Part shown: in pieces, positions 16,287 through 25,153 of the stretch
Layout: every line of letters begins with the position of its first letter
Numbering within the stretch: position 1 is the stretch's first letter
NCBI GenBank assembly: GCA_020161265.1
Contig: JAIUOC010000005.1
Span: 248,001 to 312,000, forward strand
Direction of reading: 5' to 3'
DNA from: Chloroflexota bacterium
GTDB taxonomy: Bacteria > Chloroflexota > Chloroflexia > Chloroflexales > Herpetosiphonaceae
DNA: 64,000 nucleotides
Notes under the pieces: model-generated
What the model saw: the letters and a program-made list of their open reading frames with translations, nothing else
Told to the model about the DNA's origin: nothing
Database searches by the model: none
Translations under genes and position numbers: made by a program

Positions 16287-16568
16287 TGGGGATCAGGGGG
16301 TTGGTTGTTGGGGATCGGTAATAACTATGGTTGTTATCGATCTCTATGTTGATCCACGAAGCGCACGAAGGTCACGAAGGGGTCAGGGGCCAGAGTTTAG
16401 GGATCAGGTTTTGTAACAGTGAAGCGCATGAAGTGTAGGTTTTTAGCTACGTATAATCCTCGGTCCTTATGCTATCGGATTAACGTCTGACCCCTGAATC
16501 CTGACCCCTAGCTTCAACTCTGCGTCAAAAACCGACCCCCAATTCCCAACCCCTATGTTCTATGCTCT
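16287..16568. repeat. Intergenic mosaic repeat, copy 2
   Basis: Opens with GGGGATCAGGGGG and GGGGATCGG, contains an inverted GATCGGTAATAAC/GTTGTTATCGATC hairpin (about 16314-16342), then CACGAAG-type nonamers (16354-16380), an internal GGGGTCAGGGG array, and closes with inverted TGACCCCTGAATCCTGACCCC (16487-16508) plus a TATGTTCTATGCTC module. No coding sequence is visible in these 280 bases. Confidence 0.8.
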
Positions 16569-17654
16569 TTAACGCCATAACTGTTCGGATTGCCATTCAT
16601 CGTTGGCAGCGGCGAGGCATTGAAGTTTGGGCCACCAATAGACCTGATCCGCGCCATTGATTGCATGCTCGATCGGTTCAAACAGCATGTAAGCCAACAT
16701 CAAACGATAATCGCTGCAAAGCTGTTGCCACGAGCAATCGATGCCTGCGCCGATTAAGCCTGCCAAATAGCGCCGCAACAGTTGCTCCTCGTAGAATGCG
16801 CGTTGGGTTGGATTCCAAAACGTTGCCAGCATAGTGACCAAATCGTAGGTTGGCAAATTAGCCGAAGCAGCGCCGAAATCTAGCAGATAGGCATGATCTT
16901 CTTGGGGATTTTTGGGGCAGAAAAATTGATTGAAAGTGCAAGCGCCATGCACGAGGGTTAATTGGCGATGGCTACTGCTGCGTGGCTCAAGCCAGCGTTG
17001 CCAAAGCGTCGGTAAGGCTGCTAGGGTTGAAGCCAAACGATCATGAATTGCATCAGTGAGAATTGTGCCATGCTGAGCCAGAAATTGCTGCCATTCAGCT
17101 TGGCGACGTTGCACATGCTGGGCATGCGCTGCTGAATCGTTATACCGCCCATCTACTGCAAACGGCGAATTAGCCGTACCAATTACGGGCGCTTGCCACC
17201 ACGAACTATGCAACTGCGCTAAACCATCGATGCACATAAAACGACGCTGCTCATTGGGAACATGGTCGCCAGTAATTAATAATTGGCTATCAATTGCTGG
17301 TTCGTAGGTTTCGCTTAAATCGGCCAATAAAAGGTTAGAAACACCTGAAACTGGATCGTAGCTAGCACCAAAACACGGCACAAACGGCAAATGATTAAGA
17401 TCGTTGGCCTGCGCATACTGATAAATTGCCACTTCATGAGCGCCATGCTGTTCATGATTGATTTTAAGCAGCAATTGACGTGGCGCTTTGATCGGCGTGC
17501 GAAACAATTGTAATTGAATATGACCAAGCTGCGAATTGGGCGTATGGTCTTCGATCAGCTGCATATGCTTGATCATGCCTGAACCTAACCAAGGCTGTAA
17601 GTGTTCGGTCATCCAAGCCAACGAAATATCGCCCAGCGAATGCAGGATGGTCAT
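16569..17654 (-). CDS. APH/ecdysteroid-kinase-fold protein, probably catalytically altered
   Basis: A 361-residue protein with the aminoglycoside-phosphotransferase-like kinase fold. An N-lobe Lys/Glu pattern (LLLKINHE near 62-69 and HEVAIYQY near 73-80) and the C-lobe DFG motif (residues 259-261, LLDFGAAS) are clear. The catalytic loop, normally HGDxxxxN, reads HGACTFNQ (236-243): the catalytic Asp is Ala, and the metal-binding Asn position holds Gln, with an Asn one place earlier. It is therefore likely a pseudokinase or uses unusual chemistry. Its ATG follows AAAGGGAGC. It lies 25 bases downstream of the PAS-STAS gene on the same strand. Confidence 0.75.
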   Translation of the reverse strand: MTILHSLGDISLAWMTEHLQPWLGSGMIKHMQLIEDHTPNSQLGHIQLQLFRTPIKAPRQLLLKINHEQHGAHEVAIYQYAQANDLNHLPFVPCFGASYDPVSGVSNLLLADLSETYEPAIDSQLLITGDHVPNEQRRFMCIDGLAQLHSSWWQAPVIGTANSPFAVDGRYNDSAAHAQHVQRRQAEWQQFLAQHGTILTDAIHDRLASTLAALPTLWQRWLEPRSSSHRQLTLVHGACTFNQFFCPKNPQEDHAYLLDFGAASANLPTYDLVTMLATFWNPTQRAFYEEQLLRRYLAGLIGAGIDCSWQQLCSDYRLMLAYMLFEPIEHAINGADQVYWWPKLQCLAAANDEWQSEQLWR

Positions 17655-17679
17655 GATCGCTCCCTTTGCCGCCTATCGA

Positions 17680-19329
17680 TCAATTTCCGCGATACCTAAC
17701 ATTCATTTGCTGCCCATGGGTCGCATTGATCGCATAGGTAATTCCTTGTTGCAGGCTACTATGCGTCATGATCGAGCGGAAATCAACCCCCAACGTAACC
17801 AAGGTTTGCGCCAATTCTGGCCGAATGCCTGTGATGATTACGCGTGCTCCTAGTAGCTGCACGCTAGTTGCAGCGCGAATCAACAGGCCTGCCACTTGAG
17901 TATCCATTACCGGAACGCCCGTCACATCGACAATTGCAATTTGAGCTTTGTTGGTATGCACGCCTTCGAGCAAGGTTTCCATAAATTGCTGTGCCCGTGC
18001 GGTATCGACGCTGCCAACTAACGGCAAGAGCACCACCGTGTCGGCAATTGGAATCAGCGGGGTTGAAAGCTCGATCAAGGCTTGTTGTTGGGTGCGAATA
18101 ACTTCTTCATGCAAGCGTTGGCGTTCAGCCTCAGCCTGTTTTTGGTCGCTAATATCATGGGCAATCATCGAGAAGAAACTGGGCTGGTGGTCGATATCAT
18201 AATGACATAACATTTGATACATCACTGGTAGCTTTTGGCCTTGAGCCGTTTTCAGTTGATGCTCGCCCATCCACGAGCCATGAATTTGGGCATGGTGTAA
18301 GGTTTTGGCTAGCCATGTTTGCTCGGCTTGGTCGGGGTGTAAATCGTGCCAGGTTAATTGACTGACCTGATCGGTTGGCTCAAGTTGCAACACGCGCCGC
18401 GCCGCTGGATTCAAATATTGCATCTGGCCTGACAAATCAGCAATCGCTACCAAGTCCGGGGTCGAACTTAGAATGGTATCGAAACGACCCAACAAGGCTT
18501 CAGCTTGCTTTTGTTGGGTAATATTTAACAGCAAACCATCCCATAAAATTGCCCCATTGGCCAATTTGGTAGGCCGCGAAGCACCTTGCAGCCAATTTTC
18601 TTGGCCATTGATATAAACTCGCCCTTCCCAGCGCCATGGTTCAAGCGTTTGCGCCGAAGCCATAATTGCCTCTTGAAAACGCAGTCGGTCGGCTGGATTG
18701 ACGGCCTCGGTCACAATGCTGGCATTTTGCATAATTGCTTCTGGTTCTAGGCCATAAATATCGCGGCTGCCAGTGCTGACAAATGGAAAACGCATCGTAT
18801 GATCTGGCTCAAGCAAAAATTGATAGACCATCCCAGGTACATTTTCGATGATCCGTTGCAGGCGAGCCTCGTTATCGGTTAGGGCTGCCGAGGCCGCTAC
18901 TTCGTTGCTCAGATCGCGGGAAATGCCAACTGTACCGATGATCGAACCATCGTGATTGCGAATTGGGTGTTTGGTGGTGGCAAATAGATGCACTTCGCCG
19001 GTATAGCGCGTGACTGGCTCTGAATTGATCACCAAGGCTTGACCAGTTTGAAACACTTGAGCATCATCGCGAATATATTGCTCGGTATAGCTCGGTTGGT
19101 TAAAATCTGCGTCGATCAAATCTTGCAGCTGCTGGCTATCCATGCCATAGTATTCGCGAAAAGCGCGATTGGCGTAGCGAATATGCGAACTTGGGCCTTT
19201 GTATAAAATCAAATCGGGGATACTATCTAAAATCTGTTCGTAGATCGCGATCTGGGCACGCAAGTTGATGATGGTTTGTTGCTGGTTAATCGTCGTTTCA
19301 TCCCGTTCCACATACACATCAGTCCCCAT
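17680..19329 (-). CDS. PAS-PAS-PAS-STAS signalling protein (RsbR-like)
   Basis: A 549-residue cytoplasmic protein: short coiled N-terminus, then PAS domains at about 25-140, 150-275 and 280-405 (the second with a PAC segment, WEGRVYINGQENWLQG), a coiled linker (QKQAEAERQRLHEEVIRTQQQAL), and a C-terminal STAS domain (about 425-540). The STAS part has the RsbR/RsbS pattern DVTGVPVMDTQVAGLLI with the phosphorylatable Thr. RsbR relatives form stressosomes that relay signals through a partner switch. No RsbS, RsbT or sigma factor is adjacent. RBS GGAGG, start ATG 19329. It is probably co-transcribed with the APH-fold gene after it. Confidence 0.88.
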   Translation of the reverse strand: MGTDVYVERDETTINQQQTIINLRAQIAIYEQILDSIPDLILYKGPSSHIRYANRAFREYYGMDSQQLQDLIDADFNQPSYTEQYIRDDAQVFQTGQALVINSEPVTRYTGEVHLFATTKHPIRNHDGSIIGTVGISRDLSNEVAASAALTDNEARLQRIIENVPGMVYQFLLEPDHTMRFPFVSTGSRDIYGLEPEAIMQNASIVTEAVNPADRLRFQEAIMASAQTLEPWRWEGRVYINGQENWLQGASRPTKLANGAILWDGLLLNITQQKQAEALLGRFDTILSSTPDLVAIADLSGQMQYLNPAARRVLQLEPTDQVSQLTWHDLHPDQAEQTWLAKTLHHAQIHGSWMGEHQLKTAQGQKLPVMYQMLCHYDIDHQPSFFSMIAHDISDQKQAEAERQRLHEEVIRTQQQALIELSTPLIPIADTVVLLPLVGSVDTARAQQFMETLLEGVHTNKAQIAIVDVTGVPVMDTQVAGLLIRAATSVQLLGARVIITGIRPELAQTLVTLGVDFRSIMTHSSLQQGITYAINATHGQQMNVRYRGN

Positions 19330-19383
19330 TACGTGCCTCCTCGATTTATTTTTTTGTAATTACTTTAGTGTCCCCCATGTGGG

Positions 19384-20241
19384 CTACCCTGCGCCTCCCA
19401 CAAAGGTCACGATCTTATCTAGTACTTCTGGCGAATGGAGGATGCCACTATGGCCCAATTTGTTAGTGGCCAATAGTTCAGAGTTGGGCCAGTGTTGCTG
19501 CAATTCTTGACCATAGCGAAAATCAACCCGCAAATCATTGCGATCGTGGACAATCAAGGCAGGTGGTAGGTGCTGGGTCGGCATTGATTTCATGGCATAA
19601 TGGCTGGCTGGTTGGCCAAATTGTCGCTGCAAGGCTTGCTCAAATAAACGCTTGAGCCGTTGCGATAAACCAAAACCATCAGCAAACGCCCCAGTCATAT
19701 ATTCGCCGCTGGTGGGTGCACCCATTAATACAACTCGCTGCGGCAAGCTGACCCCAAGCGTGCCGAGCATCCAAGCGCTGCAAGCCGCCCCAAACGAGTG
19801 CGCAATAATCACCTCGAACGGGCCAAGTTGCTGTACCGTTGCTGCCAAAGCTGCGCTAAAATCGGGGATGCTGGTGGTTTTGCCTTCGGAAGCGCCATGG
19901 GCTGGTCCATCGATCGCCGTTACTTCGTAGCTCAAACTTGCTAAGCGTGGAGCCAGCGCATGCCAGCGACGAGCATCGTGTTCCCAGCCATGCACCAACA
20001 ATACTTTGCGCGAGCCAGCGCCCCAACGATAGGCTTGCAAACGCCGCCCTGCATGCTCAACATTCAAACGTTGGGCCGATTGGAGAAATTTTGAGGGTTT
20101 GGGGCTGGTTGCCCGCCGTGGTTGTAAAAAAAGCTGAAGCACCATGCGCCCAGCAAGTTGCGGCGCAAGATAGCTCAAGCCGCCGATGCCATTGCGCAGC
20201 AGCCGTGCTTGCCATGGAAGTTTAATTGATTGAGTTGCCAT
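19384..20241 (-). CDS. Alpha/beta hydrolase
   Basis: A 285-residue alpha/beta hydrolase of unknown substrate. VLLVHGWEHDARRW holds the oxyanion-hole region (residues about 78-91), IIAHSFGAACS the nucleophile elbow (Ser near 143, A-H-S-F-G), a later Asp in VHDRNDLRV, and the catalytic His in NKLGHSGIL near the end. Basic N-terminal 25 residues but no clear signal peptide. It is divergent from a TetR regulator across 95 bases that hold a perfect inverted repeat, so it is the likely target of that regulator. Confidence 0.88.
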   Translation of the reverse strand: MATQSIKLPWQARLLRNGIGGLSYLAPQLAGRMVLQLFLQPRRATSPKPSKFLQSAQRLNVEHAGRRLQAYRWGAGSRKVLLVHGWEHDARRWHALAPRLASLSYEVTAIDGPAHGASEGKTTSIPDFSAALAATVQQLGPFEVIIAHSFGAACSAWMLGTLGVSLPQRVVLMGAPTSGEYMTGAFADGFGLSQRLKRLFEQALQRQFGQPASHYAMKSMPTQHLPPALIVHDRNDLRVDFRYGQELQQHWPNSELLATNKLGHSGILHSPEVLDKIVTFVGGAG

Positions 20242-20303
20242 ATGTTCCCCTTAGAAATTGCCAATTTGCAAATCGCCAAACGCATGGTAATTATTGTAAT
20301 GAG

Positions 20304-20326
20304 CAATGTTACCACTGTCAACATTG
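20304..20326. promoter_or_regulatory. Candidate operator between the hydrolase and TetR genes
   Basis: CAATGTT (20304-20310) and AACATTG (20320-20326) form a perfect inverted repeat with a nine-base spacer, in the 95-base divergent region, just before the TetR gene. Size and symmetry suit a TetR dimer. Binding is inferred. Confidence 0.45.
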
Positions 20327-20336
20327 AGGTAGCTAC

Positions 20337-20948
20337 ATGATGGAAGAACGGTATCATCACGGCGATTTGCGCCAAGCCCTTTTGACGCTTGCCAAGCAGC
20401 AGCTGACCAGCCAAGGGATCGAATCACTGAGTTTACGGGCGATCAGTCGCGAGGCTGGTGTCAGCCATGCAGCAGCCTACCGCCATTTTCCCAATAAAGA
20501 GGCCTTGGTGGCGGCCTTAGCCTGCGCTGGATTTGAGCAATTACAAATATTCGTTGCCGAAGAAGTGGCCCAGTACAGCGAAGATCCAACTGAGCAGTTT
20601 TTTCAATGTGGCATCGCCTATGTTACATTTGCGATCAACAATGCCACCTTATTTCGTTTGATGTTTGGAGTTTCGGGGGTTGATCGTTTGCAATACCCCG
20701 CCACTCATGCTGCTGCCCAAGCCAGTTTTGGGGTGTTAGTTGGCACAATTGAGCGCGGTCAAGTGGCGGGTCTGATTGGCTCAGGTGAACCACGCCAACT
20801 GGCATTTACGGCGTGGGCGGCTGTTCACGGTTTGGCAACCCTAGCGCTCCAAGATCAAATCACACCGCAAGGCACAATCGATCCCGAGCGCTTGGTGCGT
20901 AACAGCGCAAAATTGCTTTGGCATGGCTTGAAATATGGGCAAATTTAG
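20337..20948 (+). CDS. TetR/AcrR family transcriptional regulator (WHG C-terminal domain type)
   Basis: A 203-residue repressor-type regulator. The N-terminal HTH (residues about 10-57) has the TetR pattern SLRAISREAGVSHAAAYRHFPNKEALV; the remainder is helical with the hydrophobic FAINNATLFRLMFG and WAAVHGLATL segments of the TetR WHG class, which bind small hydrophobic ligands. It likely controls the divergent alpha/beta hydrolase and itself through the repeat at 20304-20326. Its stop overlaps the end of the convergent lipase gene by four bases. Confidence 0.93.
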   Translation: MMEERYHHGDLRQALLTLAKQQLTSQGIESLSLRAISREAGVSHAAAYRHFPNKEALVAALACAGFEQLQIFVAEEVAQYSEDPTEQFFQCGIAYVTFAINNATLFRLMFGVSGVDRLQYPATHAAAQASFGVLVGTIERGQVAGLIGSGEPRQLAFTAWAAVHGLATLALQDQITPQGTIDPERLVRNSAKLLWHGLKYGQI

Positions 20949-21778
20949 GCCATATGGGCATCAAGCCATTCGATAACTAAGGGGATTAATGTGGTTTGTT
21001 CTGGCTCGTTCAGCACTTCATGATACAAGCCAGGGTAGCTATGCAGGGTTTTATCTTGCGATTTGAACAATCCAAAGGCGTGCATCGCCCCAGCGGGGCT
21101 AACCAAGCGATCGGCCAAGCCTTGCAAGAGTAGCACTGGCAAGCTAATTTCGTTGGCACGTTGGTCGATCACTCGTGTTGCATTGATCATGGAATTGCCC
21201 ATTTGGGCTTTAATGCCACCTTTATAATTCAATGGATCAGCTTTGAAGGCCTCGACCACCTTGGGATCACGGCTATTCCACTGGGGATCGAATGGGGCAA
21301 CTGGTAGGTTTGGCAGAAATTTGCTAATAAATGCCCCAACTTTTACCACGACTTTAGGAGTTGTGGCATCAACTTTGAAGGCTGGCCCAGTCAAAACCAA
21401 GCCATGCAAATTATGTCCATAGTCCAAGGTGTAGAGCGTGCTGATCAAGCCACCCATGCTATGGCCAAGCATAAATAACGGGCCATTTGGCTCTTTATCG
21501 CGCACCAATCGCACAAAACTGGCTAAATCGTTGACAAATTCATCAAAATGTTTGACCGTTGCGCGATTGCCTTGCGATTGCCCATGGCCACGATGATCAA
21601 GCGCCCAAACGCTATAGTTGGCCGTCACCAAAGCCTCGGCCACATGCTGGTATCGCCCGCTGTGCTCGGCATAGCCATGCACCACCACTACCGTGGCTTT
21701 GGGTGCAGATGGCCGCCATGTTTGATAAAAAATCGTCGTGTTGTTGCCACCTGTAAACGTTGCCGTTGTATGTTCCAT
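20945..21778 (-). CDS. Monoacylglycerol lipase-type alpha/beta hydrolase (serine aminopeptidase S33 fold)
   Basis: A 277-residue hydrolase. VVVHGYAEHSGRYQHVAEAL and WALDHRGHGQSQGNR match the monoacylglycerol lipase/lysophospholipase group. The catalytic triad is visible: Ser in GHSMGG (near residue 107), Asp in LQGLADRLV (near 222) and His in GLYHEVLNE (near 253). No signal peptide, so cytoplasmic. GAAAGG precedes the ATG. An intergenic mosaic repeat lies upstream, starting about 20 bases before the ATG. Confidence 0.9.
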   Translation of the reverse strand: MEHTTATFTGGNNTTIFYQTWRPSAPKATVVVVHGYAEHSGRYQHVAEALVTANYSVWALDHRGHGQSQGNRATVKHFDEFVNDLASFVRLVRDKEPNGPLFMLGHSMGGLISTLYTLDYGHNLHGLVLTGPAFKVDATTPKVVVKVGAFISKFLPNLPVAPFDPQWNSRDPKVVEAFKADPLNYKGGIKAQMGNSMINATRVIDQRANEISLPVLLLQGLADRLVSPAGAMHAFGLFKSQDKTLHSYPGLYHEVLNEPEQTTLIPLVIEWLDAHMA

Positions 21779-21797
21779 GCACTAGCCTTTCTAAACG

Positions 21798-22003
21798 AGG
21801 GGTCAGGGGTCAGGGATCAGGATTGAAACCACGAAGGGCGCGAAGCACACGAAGGATTCTCATTCCCGCATTCGTGCATGTTATTCCTAATTCCGCTAGA
21901 GTAAAGTCTGCCCCTGATCTCTAACCCCACCCTCATAACTTTGCGCCTCTGCGTTAAATAGTCTGACTTCCTAGCCCCTGATCTCTGACCCCTGACCCCT
22001 AGC
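21798..22003. repeat. Intergenic mosaic repeat, copy 3 (overlaps the end of the GT4 gene)
   Basis: Left array GGGGTCAGGGGTCAGGGATCAGG (split form; 21799-21821), then CACGAAG-type nonamers (21829-21855), a TGCGCCTCTGCGTTAA module near 21940, and an inverted right array (21972-22003). The right array encodes the last residues and stop codon of the glycosyltransferase. Confidence 0.85.
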
Positions 22004-23257
22004 CTCAACAAGTTCCGCGTACACCGCCCGAATTTGGGCATATTTGTGCTCCCAGGTTAGCTCGGCCAAGGTTTGGGTGTAGCCCTGCTGGCCAAGTCGT
22101 TGGGCTAATTCAGGGTTGGTCAGCAATTTGGTCAAGGCTGCTGTAAGTTGGGCAACATTGCCATAATCAACCAACAAGCCTGTTTCGTTCTCACGAATCA
22201 CCGCTGGAACGCCGCCAGCTCTGGCCCCAATCACAGGCAAACGATACAACCAAGCCTCAAGATAGACAATTCCAAATGAATCGGTGCGTGAGGGCATGGC
22301 GAACAGCGTAGCAGCGGCCAAAGCATCGCGTTTGCGTGCTTGCGGCGCTCGCGCAAACACATGAATCCGCTGTTTGCTGACAGGATCAAGCGTTTCCCAA
22401 AGCTGCTCAAAATGGGCCATCGGCGTGCCAACCATCACCAGATGCTCGCTGCGCCCGTTCGCCCAAAGCTGCTCCATCGCACGAATCAGGTCGAATGCAC
22501 CTTTTTCTTTGGCCAAGGTGCCGATATACAGCACAAATGGTTGTTGAATGCCGGTTTCTTGGCGAAAACGCTCGGCATTGCCGCCCGCCAATTCATGCGG
22601 CTCAACTCCCACCCCAATGCAACGCAGGCTTGATCGCGAAATTCCACAATCAGCCAGATAATCGGCCTCAAGCGGCGTTTGCACGATTACCCGATCAGCT
22701 TGCTGCATTAACTTAATATGATGCGGCATCGTGTAATAGCGCACTAACGAGCGATCGCCAGGCACGCCTAAATGGACGTATGGCGAAAGTACAAACGGAA
22801 TTTTAGCCTGCTTGGCATATTTTAGCGCCGGAATCAGCATAAAATCTAAGGTAATGTTGGCTGCATGGATCAGGTCAAATTGACCAACTTCTTGGCTTAG
22901 GGCACGATTGAAGGTTGGCATGCGCGGCGTAATTTGACTGAGCGCCATCAACAAGCTGCTGGTGGCTGGCAAACGCCCAAATTCGAGCATTGCCCGACGC
23001 AAAATTGGGTAGACCAAGGCTGGGCCTGGTGCACGCACGACCGGAAAGCGCCGAATCGCTACGCCATTGTGTTGCTCAGTTGGCTGATCGATGGTGCGCC
23101 GACCGCTCGCCCAAAAATGGTCAAGATCCCATGCATTGCTTGTCCAAACATCGACCGTATGCCCTTCGGCTGCCAACCGTTCAGCAATTACTTGGCAAAC
23201 CTGCTCCGAACCGCCGATATACGGGTAATAGCGCTGAATAACTTGTAAAATCCGCAT
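21971..23257 (-). CDS. Glycosyltransferase family 4
   Basis: A 428-residue GT-B retaining glycosyltransferase, cytoplasmic, acting on nucleotide sugars for surface polysaccharide or glycolipid. The N-terminal GYY/GGSEQ motif (YYPYIGGSEQV, residues 10-20) and the C-terminal donor site (FVLYIGTLAKEKGAFDLI near 250 and the E-x7-E motif MPSRTDSFGIVYLEAW near 340) are present. The last eight codons and the TAG stop come from an intergenic repeat, so the tail GQGSEIRG is probably recent. It starts nine bases after the stop of the PLD-domain gene, suggesting an operon. Confidence 0.9.
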   Translation of the reverse strand: MRILQVIQRYYPYIGGSEQVCQVIAERLAAEGHTVDVWTSNAWDLDHFWASGRRTIDQPTEQHNGVAIRRFPVVRAPGPALVYPILRRAMLEFGRLPATSSLLMALSQITPRMPTFNRALSQEVGQFDLIHAANITLDFMLIPALKYAKQAKIPFVLSPYVHLGVPGDRSLVRYYTMPHHIKLMQQADRVIVQTPLEADYLADCGISRSSLRCIGVGVEPHELAGGNAERFRQETGIQQPFVLYIGTLAKEKGAFDLIRAMEQLWANGRSEHLVMVGTPMAHFEQLWETLDPVSKQRIHVFARAPQARKRDALAAATLFAMPSRTDSFGIVYLEAWLYRLPVIGARAGGVPAVIRENETGLLVDYGNVAQLTAALTKLLTNPELAQRLGQQGYTQTLAELTWEHKYAQIRAVYAELVEARGQGSEIRG

Positions 23258-23266
23258 GAATACTCG

Positions 23267-24481
23267 CTAACGGCCACAACCAGCAGGATTTTTGGCTTGG
23301 GCATACAGCCGATCAAATTCAGCCAAATAATGGCGAGCCAAATCGGGATCAGTAATAATCAATAAATTTTCATCGTTATTATTTTCAGCTGCCGCAGTAA
23401 AATTATACGAGCCAGTAATCACAATCTTTTCGTCGATTACCATTGTTTTATTATGCAAAATATAACAATTAGCATCACGTAAAATCGGAATTCCAGCATC
23501 TTCTAAAATACCAAACTCCGAGCCAGTGCCATCGGCGTTGCGAGCTTCCATCACAACTTGAACTTCTAAGCCAGCTTCATGGCGATCGATTAAGGCTTGG
23601 GCGGTATCATCGTCGGTAAATGAAAATGCGAGCACGTTGACCGATTGTTTGGCTTTTTTAATATAATTGACAATTTTGGAACGCGGCTTATCGACTGGCG
23701 AAAAATAAGTTTCAATCTGCACCCCACCAGCCAATTTAATGACTGGGTTGGGCGTATTTTTGGGTGCTTTACTACCCATTTTGCCAGCATATAAATCGAG
23801 AAAACGCTGACGATAATTAGCGACCAGCTCTGGCACAGTTGAACGAATCATATTATTGTTGTTACGATAAACGTCGTTTACAACCAAATTCATCGAGCCA
23901 GTCCAAACAATTGTATCGTCAATGACCACGATTTTGTTGTGCATAAACGCTGAGCGTTCATCCCACGTAATTGGGATTTTAGCTGCTTCCAAGCGTCCAG
24001 TCGTTTCGGCAACTTCTGGCGAAGCCAAATTTTCATCATCAACCACGAGCTGAACTTTGACTTTACGCTTTTTGGCGCGAATCAAGGCATCGGTCATCAA
24101 TTCTAAATCAAAATCGAACGATGCAATATAAATCGTGCTTTTGGCAGCATCAATATCGGCGATCATCGCCGCATCAACCCCACCTTTACGTCCAGCTGCT
24201 TTTTCAGGGTAGTTTGGGCGGGTAAAAAATACCTGATACCACGCCCCTTCGGCGACATAGGCTTTAGCTGGATCAAGCGCCGCGATCACATTATTGGGAT
24301 CAGCCATTGTTGGCGCGTTCGTGGGTGTCGTTGGCCCAGCCACGCTGGTTGGTTCAAGGCTAGTACGGCCAAGCCAACGATTAAAATAGCCCGCCTGATA
24401 GGCATAAACCAACCCAGCAATCACCAGAATCACGACAATTTGCCAAGGCTTGAGCTTCGTGGTTGATGTGCTACGCGCCAT
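23267..24481 (-). CDS. Membrane-anchored phospholipase D-like (PLDc) protein
   Basis: A 404-residue protein with an N-terminal helix (about residues 13-29), a Thr/Pro linker, then two PLD repeats. Each has the HKD-type motif: HNKIVVIDDTIVWTGSMN (near 180) and HNKTMVIDEKIVITGSYNF (near 345), with the His, Lys and Asp catalytic set and the trailing GSxN. This is the PLDc_2 group that includes Nuc-type endonucleases and cardiolipin synthases; the single anchor and short repeats favour an exported nuclease or phosphodiesterase. It leads a probable two-gene unit with the GT4 gene. Confidence 0.85.
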   Translation of the reverse strand: MARSTSTTKLKPWQIVVILVIAGLVYAYQAGYFNRWLGRTSLEPTSVAGPTTPTNAPTMADPNNVIAALDPAKAYVAEGAWYQVFFTRPNYPEKAAGRKGGVDAAMIADIDAAKSTIYIASFDFDLELMTDALIRAKKRKVKVQLVVDDENLASPEVAETTGRLEAAKIPITWDERSAFMHNKIVVIDDTIVWTGSMNLVVNDVYRNNNNMIRSTVPELVANYRQRFLDLYAGKMGSKAPKNTPNPVIKLAGGVQIETYFSPVDKPRSKIVNYIKKAKQSVNVLAFSFTDDDTAQALIDRHEAGLEVQVVMEARNADGTGSEFGILEDAGIPILRDANCYILHNKTMVIDEKIVITGSYNFTAAAENNNDENLLIITDPDLARHYLAEFDRLYAQAKNPAGCGR

Positions 24482-24504
24482 ATTCCAGCCTTTCGATATG
24501 TGGG

Positions 24505-24608
24505 TAGGGGGTCAGGGGCTAGGGATTAGATTTTTTTAGCCACGAATTGCACGAATAATCTTATAACCTCTAACCCCATATATGCTCTATGCTCTATGCT
24601 CTATGTTC
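24505..24608. repeat. Intergenic mosaic repeat, copy 4
   Basis: GGGGGTCAGGGGCTAGGGATTAG (in parts, 24506-24528) followed by a T7 tract, AGCCACGAATTGCACGAAT (24538-24556), TAACCTCTAACCCC, and a TATGCTC/TATGTTC heptamer run (24583-24606). It separates the PLD gene from the small helical-protein gene. Confidence 0.75.
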
Positions 24609-25100
24609 TTATCCTCGCCAACCACGACGACGCTTGATGCGGTGTGAGCGAGGTCGAGCATTTGCGCCCAACATTTGGCCCATACGGTCGAGTTTGGCAG
24701 CGATCACACTTTGTTTGGCGGCTTGACCTGCCCCATCAAGCACATTCTGGCCAAGCTTGCTCATTTGTGCGACCACACTTGGAATTAATTGGCTTAGGGC
24801 ATTGGCTGCCGCCTGACCAACTTGGGCAGCTGGCTCGGCGGTTTGCGGTGTTTCAGTAACAATCGCTTGATGCGCTTGATTCAGCGCTGAATTGGCTGCT
24901 GCCAGCACCTCGCTTACCTCAACAATATCATCACGATTGGCTTGACGCGCCGCTTGGAGTACATCGGCCTCGGCCACCCCAGCCTGAAGTTGTTGCTCAG
25001 CCCAACGCAACAGCGCTTTAGCCGTCACATCAGTCAAATTGTCGGTCAAACGTTCATTGTTGGCGAGGCGTTCAAATGCCGCTTGGCGATCAAGGCTCAT
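24609..25100 (-). CDS. Hypothetical helical protein downstream of the PASTA kinase
   Basis: A 163-residue protein, not recognised. Start at ATG 25100 is set by AGGAGG eight bases upstream (a reading from 25148 lacks an RBS). Residues 1-110 look like continuous amphipathic helix, rich in Ala and Gln; the last 20 residues are strongly basic (PRSHRIKRRRGWRG). No membrane segment or Cys. It lies 53 bases after the PASTA kinase stop on the same strand and could be co-transcribed with it. The basic tail could bind nucleic acid or membrane, which is speculation. Confidence 0.6.
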   Translation of the reverse strand: MSLDRQAAFERLANNERLTDNLTDVTAKALLRWAEQQLQAGVAEADVLQAARQANRDDIVEVSEVLAAANSALNQAHQAIVTETPQTAEPAAQVGQAAANALSQLIPSVVAQMSKLGQNVLDGAGQAAKQSVIAAKLDRMGQMLGANARPRSHRIKRRRGWRG

Positions 25101-25153
25101 TGGAATCCTCCTGTTGATCAATCTTGTGATCAGTTCAACCGATACCATTGGTC

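Noticed and set aside
24583-24608. Short tandem run TATGCTC resembling a CRISPR or microsatellite
   Set aside because: Units of seven bases, no spacers, no cas genes; better explained as a module of the intergenic mosaics.
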